Positions 42,892-51,785 of a stretch of 64,000 nt of DNA are shown piece after piece. Where the stretch lies: positions 62,001 to 126,000 of the forward strand of contig JADZGE010000018.1 in assembly GCA_020854035.1 (NCBI GenBank). Direction: 5' to 3'. The position numbers and the translations under genes were made by a program. Below the pieces are notes generated by a model. It had not been told where the DNA came from. It saw only the letters and a program-made list of their open reading frames with translations, and did no database searches. The stretch's first letter is position 1. Each line of letters opens with the position of its first letter. Source of the stretch: Burkholderiales bacterium. Lineage in GTDB: Bacteria > Pseudomonadota > Gammaproteobacteria > Burkholderiales > SG8-41.

Positions 42892-42946
42892 GGCGCGTCT
42901 CCTTACCGGGATGAGGGTTGCGCGGCACGAGGCGTCATCGCGCCGC

Positions 42947-43882
42947 TCATTGAACCGGGCGTCCCCGCGGCTCGAAGCGCGAGCCAGCCGCGAGTTGCCG
43001 GTAGAGCTCGCGCTCGCGCTCGCTCGCGGCCCCCGGCACGACGATCTGCACGATCGCGTAGAGGTTGCCCGGGCCGTCCCTGCCGCCGGGCAATCCGCGC
43101 CCGGAGAGCCGCAACTTCCGGCCGGCACGGGTATCGGGGGGCACCTTGAGCTCGACGGGGCCGCCGGGCGTGGGCACTTCGACCGTTGCGCCGAGCACTG
43201 CTTCCCAGGGCGCGAGCCGAAGATCGAAATAGATGTCGCGCCCGCTCACGCGGAAGACGGCGTGAGGGCGGAGCGCCACGTTGATGTAGAGGTCGCCGTC
43301 GCGCCCGCCGCCCGTGCCCTTGCCGCCGCGGCCCGCGAGGCGCAGCCGCTGCCCGTCGGTCGCGCCCGCGGGAATGCGGACCTTGAACGTGCGCCGGATC
43401 CGGCGGAGATTTCCCTCGGCATCGTATTCCGGCACGGCGAGCTCGAGCGCGATCTCCGTGCCGCGGTAGGCCTCCTCGAGCGCGACCTGCGCGGTCACCT
43501 CGTAGTCCTCGCCGGGAACGCGGAACTCCGCGGCGCCCCGCGCATGCCGGCGAGCGCCGCCCGCGAGCCCGGCGAAGAGGTCCGCGAGGTCAATGTCGTC
43601 GAAGGAATGGCGCGTGCCGCCGTAGCGGCTGCCCCAATCCGGCGGCGGCTGGAATTCCTGCCCCGGCCGGTGACTGCCGAGCTGATCGTAGGCGGAGCGC
43701 TTCTCCGGGTCCTTGAGCGTCTCGTAGGCCTCGCCGATCTCCTTGAATTTTTCCTCGCCGGCCGGGTCCTTCGTGACGTCCGGGTGATACTTCTGGGCGA
43801 GCTTGCGGTACGCCTTCTTGATCTCACCGGCGGCGGCGCCGCGCTCGACGCCCAGGATGCGGTAGTAATCCTTGTACTTCAT
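42947..43882 (-). CDS. cbpA: Curved-DNA-binding J-domain co-chaperone CbpA
   Basis: DnaJ-type co-chaperone of 311 residues that stimulates DnaK. The J-domain has HPD at residues 33-35 ([10 protein letters not shown]), followed by a linker and two C-terminal beta domains ([37 protein letters not shown]). The Zn finger of DnaJ is absent, as expected for CbpA. ATG 43882 begins the J-domain. It has no clear Shine-Dalgarno, and the -10 TATAAT sits only 10-15 bp upstream, so a nearly leaderless transcript is possible. It is divergent from the RHH/hyf-like operon. Confidence 0.93.
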   Translation of the reverse strand: MKYKDYYRILGVERGAAAGEIKKAYRKLAQKYHPDVTKDPAGEEKFKEIGEAYETLKDPEKRSAYDQLGSHRPGQEFQPPPDWGSRYGGTRHSFDDIDLADLFAGLAGGARRHARGAAEFRVPGEDYEVTAQVALEEAYRGTEIALELAVPEYDAEGNLRRIRRTFKVRIPAGATDGQRLRLAGRGGKGTGGGRDGDLYINVALRPHAVFRVSGRDIYFDLRLAPWEAVLGATVEVPTPGGPVELKVPPDTRAGRKLRLSGRGLPGGRDGPGNLYAIVQIVVPGAASERERELYRQLAAGSRFEPRGRPVQ

Positions 43883-43891
43883 CCGGAAGGT

Positions 43892-43899
43892 ATTATAAT
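43892..43899. promoter_or_regulatory. Palindromic ATTATAAT giving a -10 box on both strands
   Basis: ATTATAAT is self-complementary and contains TATAAT on the plus strand (43894-43899) and on the minus strand (43897-43892). CTTGTA at 43871-43876, 17 bp upstream, is a possible plus -35. This AT-rich patch stands out in very GC-rich sequence between the divergent cbpA and RHH genes, which are 67 bp apart. Confidence 0.65.
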
Positions 43900-43949
43900 T
43901 TGCTTGCCATTCGCGGCACATCCACGCCCGTTCCGCCGGCTCCCCTCCC

Positions 43950-44141
43950 ATGTTCGTCGAATCGAAGACCGCGCGTCTCGCCGTGCTGATCGACCCGGCG
44001 AAGAAGGAGGCCTTCGAAAGGCTCTGCGCCGAGCAAGGCCTCACGCCCTCCCAGGTCGTGCGCCAGTTGATCCGCGAGTACCTGCAGCGCCACGGCGCAA
44101 CCCCGGGCCCGCGGGCGCCGGCGCGTGAGGGCCGCTCGTGA
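43950..44141 (+). CDS. Ribbon-helix-helix (CopG/Arc-like) small protein
   Basis: A 63-residue protein with the RHH pattern: strand [16 protein letters not shown], helix ERLCAEQGL, turn TPSQ and helix [14 protein letters not shown], then a Pro/Arg tail. It is probably a dimeric DNA-binding regulator. It lies 34 bp before hyfB on the same strand behind the ATTATAAT promoter, so it may autoregulate the hyf-like operon and perhaps cbpA. No toxin partner is seen next to it. Confidence 0.75.
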   Translation: MFVESKTARLAVLIDPAKKEAFERLCAEQGLTPSQVVRQLIREYLQRHGATPGPRAPAREGRS

Positions 44142-44175
44142 GCGGCGTCCCGGCCGGGCGTCTCCGACGCCCGTG

Positions 44176-46188
44176 ATGGACTTCCCCGCGTTCCGGCCGA
44201 TCGAGGCCGCCGTCGCCCTGCCGGTCGCGTGGATCGCGATCGGGGTCGCGGGTTTCGCGCTCGCCCGCGCGCCGCGGGCGATCGCCTCGGTGCTCTTCCC
44301 GGCGGGTGCCGCGGTCTCGCTCGCGCTCGCGCTGACCGGTCTCTGGGCGATGCTCGTGTCCCCGAGCGCCGCGATCCTGCCGGCGGGTCTTCCCGACCTG
44401 CCGTTTCACGTGCGCGCCGACTCCCTGTCGGGGTTCTTCCTGCTTCTCCTCGGCGGCGTCAGCTTCGGGATATCGCTCTTCGGCGCCGGCTACTTCCGCG
44501 ACACGGGCGCTCGCGCGGCGGCGCTCCTCAACCTCCAGTACCACGTGTTTCTCGCCAGCATGGCGTTCGTGCTGGTCGCCGACGACGCCTATCTTTTCAT
44601 GGTGGCGTGGGAGTCGATGGCGCTCACGTCGTATTTCCTCGTAACCACCGAGCACCACGACGAGCGCAACCGCCGCGCCGGTTTCCTCTATCTCCTCATC
44701 GCGCACCTGGGGGCGATCGGGATCCTGCTCGCGTTCGGCGTGCTGCACGGCGGGCACGGCGATTACACCTTCGATGCGCTCCGGGCGGCCGATCTCACGC
44801 CGTTCTGGGCGAGCATCGCCTTCGCGCTCGCCTTCTTCGGTTTCGGGGCCAAGGCCGGCATGCTGCCGCTGCACGTCTGGCTGCCGGAGGCGCACCCGGC
44901 GGCGCCCTCGCCCGTCTCCGCGCTCATGTCGGGCGTGATGCTGAAGACCGCGATCTACGGGATGCTGCGCGTCATCCTCGATCTCGTCGGCGCGGTGCGC
45001 TGGGAGTGGGGGCTCGTGGTGCTGCTCGTCGGCGCCGCCACCTCGCTCTTCGGCGTGCTCTTCGCGCTCATGCAGCACGACCTCAAACGGCTCCTCGCGT
45101 ATCACTCGGTCGAGAACATCGGCATCATCCTGATCGGCGTCGGGCTCGCCATGGTGTTCGTCGGCAGCGGGCATCCCGGCGCCGCGGCGCTGGGGCTGAT
45201 CGCCGGCCTCTACCACACGCTGAACCACGCCGTGTTCAAGGGGCTCTTGTTCCTCGGGGCGGGCTCGATACTGAAATCGACCGGCCTGAGGAATCTGAAC
45301 GAGATGGGCGGCCTCATCCGCTACCTGCCGCACACGGCCGTCTACTTTCTCGTCGGCGCGCTCGCGATCTCGGCGCTGCCGCCGCTGAACGGCTTCGTCT
45401 CGGAGTGGCTCACGTTCCAGGCCTCGCTCCAGGCGCCGCTTCTCGAGAGCAGCGTCGTGAGGAGCCTCGTGCCGATCGTCGCCGCGGTGCTGGCGCTCTC
45501 GGGGGCGCTCACCGGCATGTGCTTCGTCAAGGTCTACGGCGTCGCCTTTCTCGGGCGGCACCGCCACCGGCTCGACGCGACGCCGCGGGAGGCGAGCCGG
45601 TGGGAGCGCGCCGGCATGGCGTGGCTCGCGGCGTGTTGCGTCGCGCTCGGCCTGCTCCCGGTGTTCATGGTGGGGCTGCTCGACAACGTGAGCCGCGCCG
45701 TCATGGGCGCGGGCCTGCCCCGCGAGTCGCTCGCCACGGACTGGCTGTGGCTCGTGCCGGCCTCGGGCGCGCAGGCGAGCTACCGCCCGGTCGTGTTCCT
45801 GCTCGTGATCGCGGCGGTGTTCGCGCTCACTTTCCTCGTCGTGCGCCAGGTCTACCACGGGCGGGTGCGGCGCGCGGATCCGTGGGACTGCGGGTTTCCG
45901 GAGCAGAGCGCGCGCATGGAGGATACCGCGGACGGTTTCGGCCAGCCGATACGGCATATCTTCGCGCCGTTCTACGGGATACACCGCGAGATCCCGCGCC
46001 CCGACGATCCGCGGCCGGTCTTCCGGCAGGAGGTCGAGGACCGGCACTGGCGCGCGATCTACCTTCCGATCGCGCGCCTCGCGGAGTTCGCCTCGCGCGA
46101 GGTCGGCAGGCTCCAGCAGGGCCGCATTTCGGTGTACCTGCTCTACAGCTTTCTCACGCTGATCGCGCTGCTGGTGTTCGTGCAATGA
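44176..46188 (+). CDS. hyfB: HyfB-like proton-pumping antiporter subunit
   Basis: A 670-residue Mrp/NuoL-type membrane subunit resembling HyfB/HycC. The proton-channel helices include [34 protein letters not shown] and [20 protein letters not shown], with the conserved channel Lys and His. The C-terminal half has the extra HyfB helices, then a soluble end with [20 protein letters not shown]. It is the first membrane gene of the B-C-E-F-G-I cluster and overlaps hyfC by 4 bp. Confidence 0.9.
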   Translation: MDFPAFRPIEAAVALPVAWIAIGVAGFALARAPRAIASVLFPAGAAVSLALALTGLWAMLVSPSAAILPAGLPDLPFHVRADSLSGFFLLLLGGVSFGISLFGAGYFRDTGARAAALLNLQYHVFLASMAFVLVADDAYLFMVAWESMALTSYFLVTTEHHDERNRRAGFLYLLIAHLGAIGILLAFGVLHGGHGDYTFDALRAADLTPFWASIAFALAFFGFGAKAGMLPLHVWLPEAHPAAPSPVSALMSGVMLKTAIYGMLRVILDLVGAVRWEWGLVVLLVGAATSLFGVLFALMQHDLKRLLAYHSVENIGIILIGVGLAMVFVGSGHPGAAALGLIAGLYHTLNHAVFKGLLFLGAGSILKSTGLRNLNEMGGLIRYLPHTAVYFLVGALAISALPPLNGFVSEWLTFQASLQAPLLESSVVRSLVPIVAAVLALSGALTGMCFVKVYGVAFLGRHRHRLDATPREASRWERAGMAWLAACCVALGLLPVFMVGLLDNVSRAVMGAGLPRESLATDWLWLVPASGAQASYRPVVFLLVIAAVFALTFLVVRQVYHGRVRRADPWDCGFPEQSARMEDTADGFGQPIRHIFAPFYGIHREIPRPDDPRPVFRQEVEDRHWRAIYLPIARLAEFASREVGRLQQGRISVYLLYSFLTLIALLVFVQ

Positions 46189-47135
46189 GACAGGCGAGCC
46201 TCGCCGTCTTCCAGGTGCTCCAGTCCGTGCTGGTGGTGCTGATCGCGCCGCTCGTGCTCGGCTGGGTGAACCAGTGCCGGGCCTGGCTGCAGAACCGCAG
46301 CGGGCCGGGTATCTGGCAACCCTACCGGGTGCTCCACAAGCTCTTCCACAAGGACGCCGTGGTGGCGCACGACGCCTCGTTTCTCTTCCGCTCCACGCCC
46401 TACATCCTGTTCGGCTGCATGTGGCTGGCGGTCGCCATCGTGCCGGTGCTGGCGACTTCGCTGCCGTTCGCCCCGGCGGCCGATGTCATCGCGCTGGTGG
46501 GGCTGTTCGCGCTCGCGCGCGTGTTCGTCGCGCTCGCGGGCATGGACGTCGGCACTTCGTTCGGCACGCTCGGCGCGCGGCGCGAGATGATGATCGGTTT
46601 CCTCGCCGAGCCGGCGATGCTGATGACGCTCTTCACCGCGTCGCTCATCAGCCACTCGACCTCGCTCGCGACGATCGTGGAGACGCTCGGGCAGCGCGAG
46701 CTCACGATCTATCCCAGCATGGCGTTCGCCGCCGTCGCGTTCGTGATGGTGCTGCTCGCCGAGAACGCGCGCATCCCCATCGACAACCCGGCGACCCACC
46801 TCGAGCTCACGATGATCCACGAGGCGATGATCCTCGAGTACTCGGCGCGGCACCTCGCGCTCGTCGAATGGGCCTCGGCGCTGAAGCTCACCGCCTACAT
46901 GGCGATCGGCATGGCGCTGTTCATGCCGTGGGGGATCGCGCGCGCCGGGGACTGGACGGGCCTGCTCCTCGCGCTCGGCGCGCTCGCCGTCAAGCTCGCG
47001 CTCGCCGGCGCCGGGCTCGCCCTGCTGGAGACCGTGTCGGCGAAGATGCGGATCTTCCGCGCCCCGGAGTTCCTCGGCACGGCGTTCCTCCTCGCGACGC
47101 TCGGCATGCTGGTGCACTTCCTGCTGGAGCGATGA
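46185..47135 (+). CDS. hyfC: HyfC-like membrane subunit (NuoH type)
   Basis: A 316-residue NuoH/HycD-type subunit that anchors the peripheral arm and would form the quinone-like cavity. It shows NRSGPGIWQPYRVLHKLFHK, FVALAGMDVGTSFGTLGARR and LAENARIPIDNPATHLELTM with EAMILEYS, the charged loop typical of the family. ATG 46185 overlaps hyfB and its stop overlaps hyfE. Confidence 0.92.
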   Translation: MRQASLAVFQVLQSVLVVLIAPLVLGWVNQCRAWLQNRSGPGIWQPYRVLHKLFHKDAVVAHDASFLFRSTPYILFGCMWLAVAIVPVLATSLPFAPAADVIALVGLFALARVFVALAGMDVGTSFGTLGARREMMIGFLAEPAMLMTLFTASLISHSTSLATIVETLGQRELTIYPSMAFAAVAFVMVLLAENARIPIDNPATHLELTMIHEAMILEYSARHLALVEWASALKLTAYMAIGMALFMPWGIARAGDWTGLLLALGALAVKLALAGAGLALLETVSAKMRIFRAPEFLGTAFLLATLGMLVHFLLER

Positions 47136-47797
47136 TGAGTCTGCCGCTCTCAGCCCAGCTCATCAATCTGCTCGCGGCGCTGCTGCTACTCCTCGGGTTC
47201 GGCATGCTCACGCAGCGCCGGATCCACTCGCTCGTCAACCTGTTCGCCGCCCAGGGGTTCGTGCTCGGGTGCTCCACGCTGGTGGTGGGCTGGTCGACCG
47301 GGCAGCCGCACCTCTACCTGTCGGCGGCGATCAGCTTCGGGCTGAAGGTGGTGCTGCTGCCCTGGTATCTTCACTGGCTCATCCGCAAGTTGAACGTGCA
47401 GTGGGACATCGAGTCGGCGATCAACATCCCGGCGCAGTTGCTCATCGGGATCGTGCTCGTCATCTTCGCCTTCAACCTCGCCGCGCCCATCTCCGAGCTC
47501 GCGGGCACGATCACGAAGAGCACGCTCGGCATCGCCACCGCCAGCATCCTGCTCTCCTTCCTGATGATGATCACGCGCCGCAAGGCGGTCTCCCAGGTGG
47601 TGGGCTTTCTCGCCATGGAGAACGGGCTCTTCTTCGCGGCCACCGCGACCACCTACGGCATGCCGATGGTGGTGGAACTGGGGATCCTCTTCGACGTGCT
47701 GGTCGCGACGCTCGTTTTCGGGGTGTTCTTCTTCCACATCCGCGAGACCTTCGAGAGCCTGGACATCCATCACCTGGAGAAACTGAGGGAACGTTGA
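47132..47797 (+). CDS. hyfE: HyfE-like membrane subunit
   Basis: A 221-residue polytopic protein of the HyfE group, related to NuoK/MnhC in its N-terminal part. It has six or so helices, including FGMLTQRRIHSLVNLFAAQG and ASILLSFLMMITRRKAVSQV, then VGFLAMENGLFFAATATTYG. ATG 47132 overlaps the hyfC stop, and the stop overlaps hyfF by 1 bp, so the genes are translationally coupled. Confidence 0.9.
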   Translation: MMSLPLSAQLINLLAALLLLLGFGMLTQRRIHSLVNLFAAQGFVLGCSTLVVGWSTGQPHLYLSAAISFGLKVVLLPWYLHWLIRKLNVQWDIESAINIPAQLLIGIVLVIFAFNLAAPISELAGTITKSTLGIATASILLSFLMMITRRKAVSQVVGFLAMENGLFFAATATTYGMPMVVELGILFDVLVATLVFGVFFFHIRETFESLDIHHLEKLRER

Positions 47798-49245
47798 TGG
47801 AAGTCCTGCTGGTTCTCGGCATACCGTTCGCCGGCGGCGTGGTGCTCGCGATCTGGGGACATCGCGCCATCGCCCCGGAGCTCAATGCCGCGGCGAGTTT
47901 CCTCACGCTGCTCGCGGCGCTCGCGCTCGCGGCGCGCATCGTCGCGGACGGCCCGATCCTCGTCTGGAACGACAATTTCTTCGTCGACCCCTTCAACGTC
48001 TTCCTCGTGGCGCTGACCGGGTTCGTCGCCTTCACCACCTCGCTCTTCTCGCGGCCCTACATGCGGATCGAGGCGCATCTCGGGCGACTCTCGCCGAACC
48101 GCCTGCGGCTCTACCACAGCATGTTCCAGCTCTTCACGTTCACGATGCTGCTCGCGCTGCTCACGAACAACGTCGGCATCCTGTGGGTGGCGATGGAGGC
48201 GGCAACGTTGACGACGGTGCTGCTGGTGAGCCTCTACCGCACCCCCGAGAGCCTGGAGGCGGCGTGGAAGTACTTCATCCTGTGCGGGGTCGGGATCGCG
48301 CAGGCGCTCTTCGGCACGATTCTCCTCTACCTTGCCGCCGAGCGGGTGCTCGGTTCGGGCGGCACGGCGCTTCTCTGGACGCATCTCAACGAGGTGAAGG
48401 GCGAGCTCGAGCCCACCGTGCTGCGGCTCGCGTTCGTGTTCCTGCTGGTGGGCTACGGCACCAAGGTCGGGCTCGCGCCGCTGCACAACTGGTTGCCGGA
48501 CGCGCACGCCGAGGGCCCGACGCCGATCTCGGCGGTGCTCTCGGGGCTGCTGCTGAACGTCGCGCTCTACGCGGTGGTGCGCGCGAAGGTGCTCGTCGAG
48601 GGCGCGCTCGGGACGCATTTCGCGGGCAACCTGATGATGGGCTTCGGGCTGCTCTCGGTGGTGGTCGCGGCGTTCCTGCTCTCGCGCCAGCGCGACATCA
48701 AGCGGCTCTTCGCGTATTCCTCGGTGGAGCACATGGGCCTCGTGGCTTTCGCCTTCGGCCTGGGCGGGGCGCTCGCGACCTTCGCCGCGCTGCTGCACAT
48801 GACGGTGCACTCGCTCACCAAGTCGGCGATCTTCTTCGCGGTCGGGCACGCCGCGCAGAAATCCGGCACCCAGGCGATGTCCGACATCCGGGGGCTCGTC
48901 GAGAGCAACCCGGCGATCGGCTGGGGGCTCATGCTCGGCAGCCTCGCGATACTGGGAATGCCGCCGTTCGGCGTCTTCGCGAGCGAGTTCATGCTGCTCA
49001 CGGCCGCCATGCACCAGCAGCCGTGGACGACGCCGCTGCTGCTCGCCGCGCTCGGCGTCGCGTTCGCCGCGATTTTCGGCAAGGTGCAGCCGATGGTGTT
49101 CGGCGAGGCGACCGCGAAGCGGCTGCCGCACCGCCCGGCGCTCGTGCCGGTGTTCGTACACCTCGCGATCGTGCTGCTCCTCGGGCTGTGGATACCGCCG
49201 TACCTCGCGCAATGGTACCGCGCCGCGGCGGCGCTGATCGGTTGA
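47797..49245 (+). CDS. hyfF: HyfF-like antiporter subunit (NuoN/NuoL type)
   Basis: A 482-residue antiporter-like subunit. The channel motif GLAPLHNWLPDAHAEGPTPI is followed by SAVLSGLLLNVALYAVVRAK and RLFAYSSVEHMGLVAFAFGL. It is the second proton-pump-like module of the complex. A gap of 166 bp follows before hyfG, containing Gly/Arg-rich noncoding sequence with no clear gene. Confidence 0.92.
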   Translation: MEVLLVLGIPFAGGVVLAIWGHRAIAPELNAAASFLTLLAALALAARIVADGPILVWNDNFFVDPFNVFLVALTGFVAFTTSLFSRPYMRIEAHLGRLSPNRLRLYHSMFQLFTFTMLLALLTNNVGILWVAMEAATLTTVLLVSLYRTPESLEAAWKYFILCGVGIAQALFGTILLYLAAERVLGSGGTALLWTHLNEVKGELEPTVLRLAFVFLLVGYGTKVGLAPLHNWLPDAHAEGPTPISAVLSGLLLNVALYAVVRAKVLVEGALGTHFAGNLMMGFGLLSVVVAAFLLSRQRDIKRLFAYSSVEHMGLVAFAFGLGGALATFAALLHMTVHSLTKSAIFFAVGHAAQKSGTQAMSDIRGLVESNPAIGWGLMLGSLAILGMPPFGVFASEFMLLTAAMHQQPWTTPLLLAALGVAFAAIFGKVQPMVFGEATAKRLPHRPALVPVFVHLAIVLLLGLWIPPYLAQWYRAAAALIG

Positions 49246-49411
49246 GGCGGCCTGCCATGGCACGCAGGATGAAGGGGCGGCGGAAGGGGTGGCGACGGCG
49301 GCGTTTCGGCCAAGCGGGGCGGGTGGATGGCGTGCCGGGGACGGGGAAGCGCCGGTTGATGGAACCGCCATCGCTTCGTGCCCGCCGCGTCCCGCGTGAC
49401 GGGGTGCGCGC

Positions 49412-51016
49412 ATGAACCGGCGGGGATTCGAGTTCGATCTCGTGCGGCTCCCCGGGCCGATGCCGGTGTGGAGCGCGGCCGTCGATGCCCGGCAGTGGCG
49501 CGCCGCCTGCGAGCGGGTGCGCGAGGAGGGCGGGCGGCTCGTCGCGCTGTGGGGCGCCGATCGCACCGGCGGCGGGACTGCGACCGTGTGCGTGGCACTC
49601 GCCAACGCTGCGGGGCTGATCGTTCTGCGCCTGCCCGTCGCCGGAGCGGCTTTCCCCGACGTCTCCGACCTTTTTCCCGCGGCGAACCGCATGCAGCGCG
49701 CGGTGCGCGATCTGCTGGGACTCGCCGCCGAGGGCGCGGCCGACTCCCGCCAGTGGCTGCGCCACGCCGCGTGGGGAGAGGGCGAATTCCCGCTGCGCCG
49801 CGATTTCAGCAGCCGGCGGGGGCCTTATCACGAGTCGTCACGAGACCCCACCGCAGGCGAGCCTGCCGCCCCGCTCGTCACCGCAGGTGCCGCTCCGCCC
49901 CTCGACGCGTACCCCTTCGTCCGCGTCGAGGGCGAGGCGGTGCACGAGATTCCCGTCGGCCCCGTGCACGCCGGCACGATCGAGCCGGGGCACTTCCGCT
50001 TTTCCGTGGTGGGCGAGGGCGTGCTGCGGCTGGAGGAGCGCCTCGGCTACAAGCACAAGGGCATCGAGAAGTGCTTCGAGGCACTGTCGCTCGCCGACGG
50101 CGCCCGTCTCGCCGGGCGCGTTTCCGGGGATTCGACCGTCGCGTACGCGTGGGCCTACGCGATGGCCGTCGAGTCCGCGGCGGGGGTCGCGCCGCCCTCG
50201 CGCGCGCAATGGCTGCGGGCGCTCCTGCTCGAGCGCGAGCGCGTCGGCCAGCACCTGTGGGACCTCGGCTTCCTCGGCAACGACGCGGGGTTCGCATTCG
50301 GACTCGCGCAGTTCTCGCGGTTGCGCGAGGACCTCCTGCGCACGAACGCCGCGGTATTCGGACACCGGTACCTGATGGATACCGTGGTCCCGGGCGGAGT
50401 TGCCCGGGAGCTTCCGCCCGAGGACATGCGGCGGCTGCGCGAGGAGATCGCCTGGCTCGCGCGGGAGGTGAAGACGCTCAAGTCGATCTACGACGAGCAC
50501 GCCGGGCTGCAGGACCGGTTCATCGGCTGCGGGCGCGTGCCGCCGCGGCTCGCGGACCGGGTGGGGCTCACGGGCTGCGCCGGGCGCGCGAGCGGACAGG
50601 CGTGGGACCTGCGTGCCCAGTTTCCCTGCGTGCCCTACAACGAGCTCGACCTCGTCATGGCCACCCATCGCAACGGCGACGTCGCGGCGCGCGTGACGGT
50701 GCGCTTCGAGGAGACCTTCGAGTCGCTGCGCATCTCGCGCCTGATGCTGGAGCGGCTGCCCTTCGGGGACCTCGCCGCGCCGGTGCCCGTGCCGCCGCCG
50801 GGCGCTTTCGGCGTCGGCTGGGTCGAGGGCTGGCGGGGCGAAGTGCTGGTCGCGCTGGAATCGGGGGAGGCGGGCGCCATCGCGCGCTGCCACCCGCACG
50901 ACCCGTCGTGGCAGAACTGGCCCGCGCTGGAATACGCGGTGATCGGCAACATCGTCCCCGATTTTCCGCTCATCAACAAGTCGTTCAACCTGTCCTATTC
51001 GGGGCACGACCTGTGA
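49412..51016 (+). CDS. hyfG: HyfG-like large subunit lacking [NiFe] ligands
   Basis: A 534-residue NuoC-NuoD fusion like HyfG/HycE. The NuoC-like part is residues 1 to about 140. A Pro/Ser linker (RRGPYHESSRDPTAGEPAAP) follows and may be repeat-derived. The NuoD/large-subunit part starts near EIPVGPVHAGTIEPGHFRFS. Hydrogenases carry CxxC after the equivalent of RVSG; here the sequence is GRVSGDSTVAYAWAY (about residues 235-249). The C-terminal DPCxxC is also absent (IVPDFPLINKSFNLSYSGHD). The NiFe site therefore cannot form. It should be an Ehr-type subunit, not a hydrogenase. Confidence 0.9.
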   Translation: MNRRGFEFDLVRLPGPMPVWSAAVDARQWRAACERVREEGGRLVALWGADRTGGGTATVCVALANAAGLIVLRLPVAGAAFPDVSDLFPAANRMQRAVRDLLGLAAEGAADSRQWLRHAAWGEGEFPLRRDFSSRRGPYHESSRDPTAGEPAAPLVTAGAAPPLDAYPFVRVEGEAVHEIPVGPVHAGTIEPGHFRFSVVGEGVLRLEERLGYKHKGIEKCFEALSLADGARLAGRVSGDSTVAYAWAYAMAVESAAGVAPPSRAQWLRALLLERERVGQHLWDLGFLGNDAGFAFGLAQFSRLREDLLRTNAAVFGHRYLMDTVVPGGVARELPPEDMRRLREEIAWLAREVKTLKSIYDEHAGLQDRFIGCGRVPPRLADRVGLTGCAGRASGQAWDLRAQFPCVPYNELDLVMATHRNGDVAARVTVRFEETFESLRISRLMLERLPFGDLAAPVPVPPPGAFGVGWVEGWRGEVLVALESGEAGAIARCHPHDPSWQNWPALEYAVIGNIVPDFPLINKSFNLSYSGHDL

Positions 51017-51027
51017 CGCCCGAAGCT

Positions 51028-51180
51028 GCGAGCGATCAGCCATGAGCCGTGAGCCGGACTCGAACTGCATTCAGCCACGGACTCACACGGCAGGGCACGG
51101 ACGATCGAGGATCCTGTCCGCGTGTTTCCAGGTGATTCCGTGGCCGCAGCCCGTCGACAGCTTGCGGCCGCCGGCAGCAC
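51028..51180. repeat. Degenerate dispersed repeats in the hyfG-hyfI gap
   Basis: The 189-bp gap contains AGCTGCGAGCGATCAGCC and GAGCCGTGAGCC units, like those at 53843-53968. A second type resembles CCACGGACTCACACGG and GATTCCGTGGCC, a common dispersed repeat class. No gene is seen; the hyfI Shine-Dalgarno (CACGAGGT) is near its end. Confidence 0.6.
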
Positions 51181-51205
51181 ACACCCCATCACCACGAGGT
51201 CAGCC

Positions 51206-51718
51206 ATGTTCCGGCTATTGAAGCAGATCGCCGTCACCGGCATCAGGACCGAGGCGCCGCCGGCGCCCGACGAGTCGCTGCGGGTCGCGGGCGAGCGGCT
51301 GCGCGCGGAGGTGCTGCGCTACTTCGACGGCGCGCTGACGATACGCCACGTGGACGCGGGATCGTGCAACGGCTGCGAGCTGGAAATCAACTCGCTCAAC
51401 AATCCCTACTACAACCTGGAGGGTCTCGGCATCCGCTTCGTCGCAAGCCCGCGGCACGCCGACATGCTGCTCGTCACCGGGCCGGTGTCGCGGCACATGG
51501 AGACGGCGCTCAAACGCACGTACGATGCCACGCCCGATCCCAAGCTCGTCGTGGCCGTCGGTGATTGCGGTTGCACCGGCGGGGTATTCGGCGAGAGTTA
51601 CGCCTGCCTCGGCCGCGTCTCGAACGTGATCCCGGTGGACGTGGCGGTGCCGGGATGTCCGCCGACGCCCCGGGCGATCATCCAGGGAATACTGACCGCG
51701 ATCGCCGTCAAGCGGTAG
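51206..51718 (+). CDS. hyfI: HyfI-like Fe-S subunit (NuoB type)
   Basis: A 170-residue NuoB/hydrogenase-small-subunit-like protein. Fe-S ligands are in AGSCNGCELEINSLNNPYYN, VGDCGCTGGVFGESYAC and VPGCPPTPRAII, so a proximal/N2-type 4Fe-4S cluster is retained although HyfG lacks NiFe ligands. ATG 51206 follows GAGGTCAGCC. It is separated from hyfG by repeats but is clearly part of the same complex. No HyfA/HyfH ferredoxin-type subunit is seen. Confidence 0.92.
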   Translation: MFRLLKQIAVTGIRTEAPPAPDESLRVAGERLRAEVLRYFDGALTIRHVDAGSCNGCELEINSLNNPYYNLEGLGIRFVASPRHADMLLVTGPVSRHMETALKRTYDATPDPKLVVAVGDCGCTGGVFGESYACLGRVSNVIPVDVAVPGCPPTPRAIIQGILTAIAVKR

Positions 51719-51756
51719 CGGGCGCCTTGCCCCGGTTGTCCGTATCGCGCCGCCCC

Positions 51757-51785
51757 GCTATCGGCGTTCACCGGCGTTCGCCGGG
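51757..51785. repeat. REP-like repeat copy at the 3' end of the hydrolase gene
   Basis: GCTATCGGCGTTCACCGGCG followed by TTCGCCGGG is a divergent, inverted copy of the element seen at 32981 and 33111. It provides the last codons (PPANAGERR) and the stop codon of the minus-strand hydrolase. Confidence 0.6.

Noticed and set aside
43950-44141. Antitoxin of a toxin-antitoxin pair
   Set aside because: The ribbon-helix-helix fold would fit an antitoxin, but no toxin gene adjoins it; the next gene is a large membrane subunit and the divergent neighbour is cbpA.
49246-49411. A small gene between hyfF and hyfG
   Set aside because: The Arg/Gly-rich frames overlap hyfG out of frame and show no motif or credible start; treated as spacer.
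44176-51718. A working [NiFe] hydrogenase-4/formate hydrogenlyase
   Set aside because: The large subunit lacks both CxxC motifs, and no maturation, ferredoxin-type or formate dehydrogenase genes are near.
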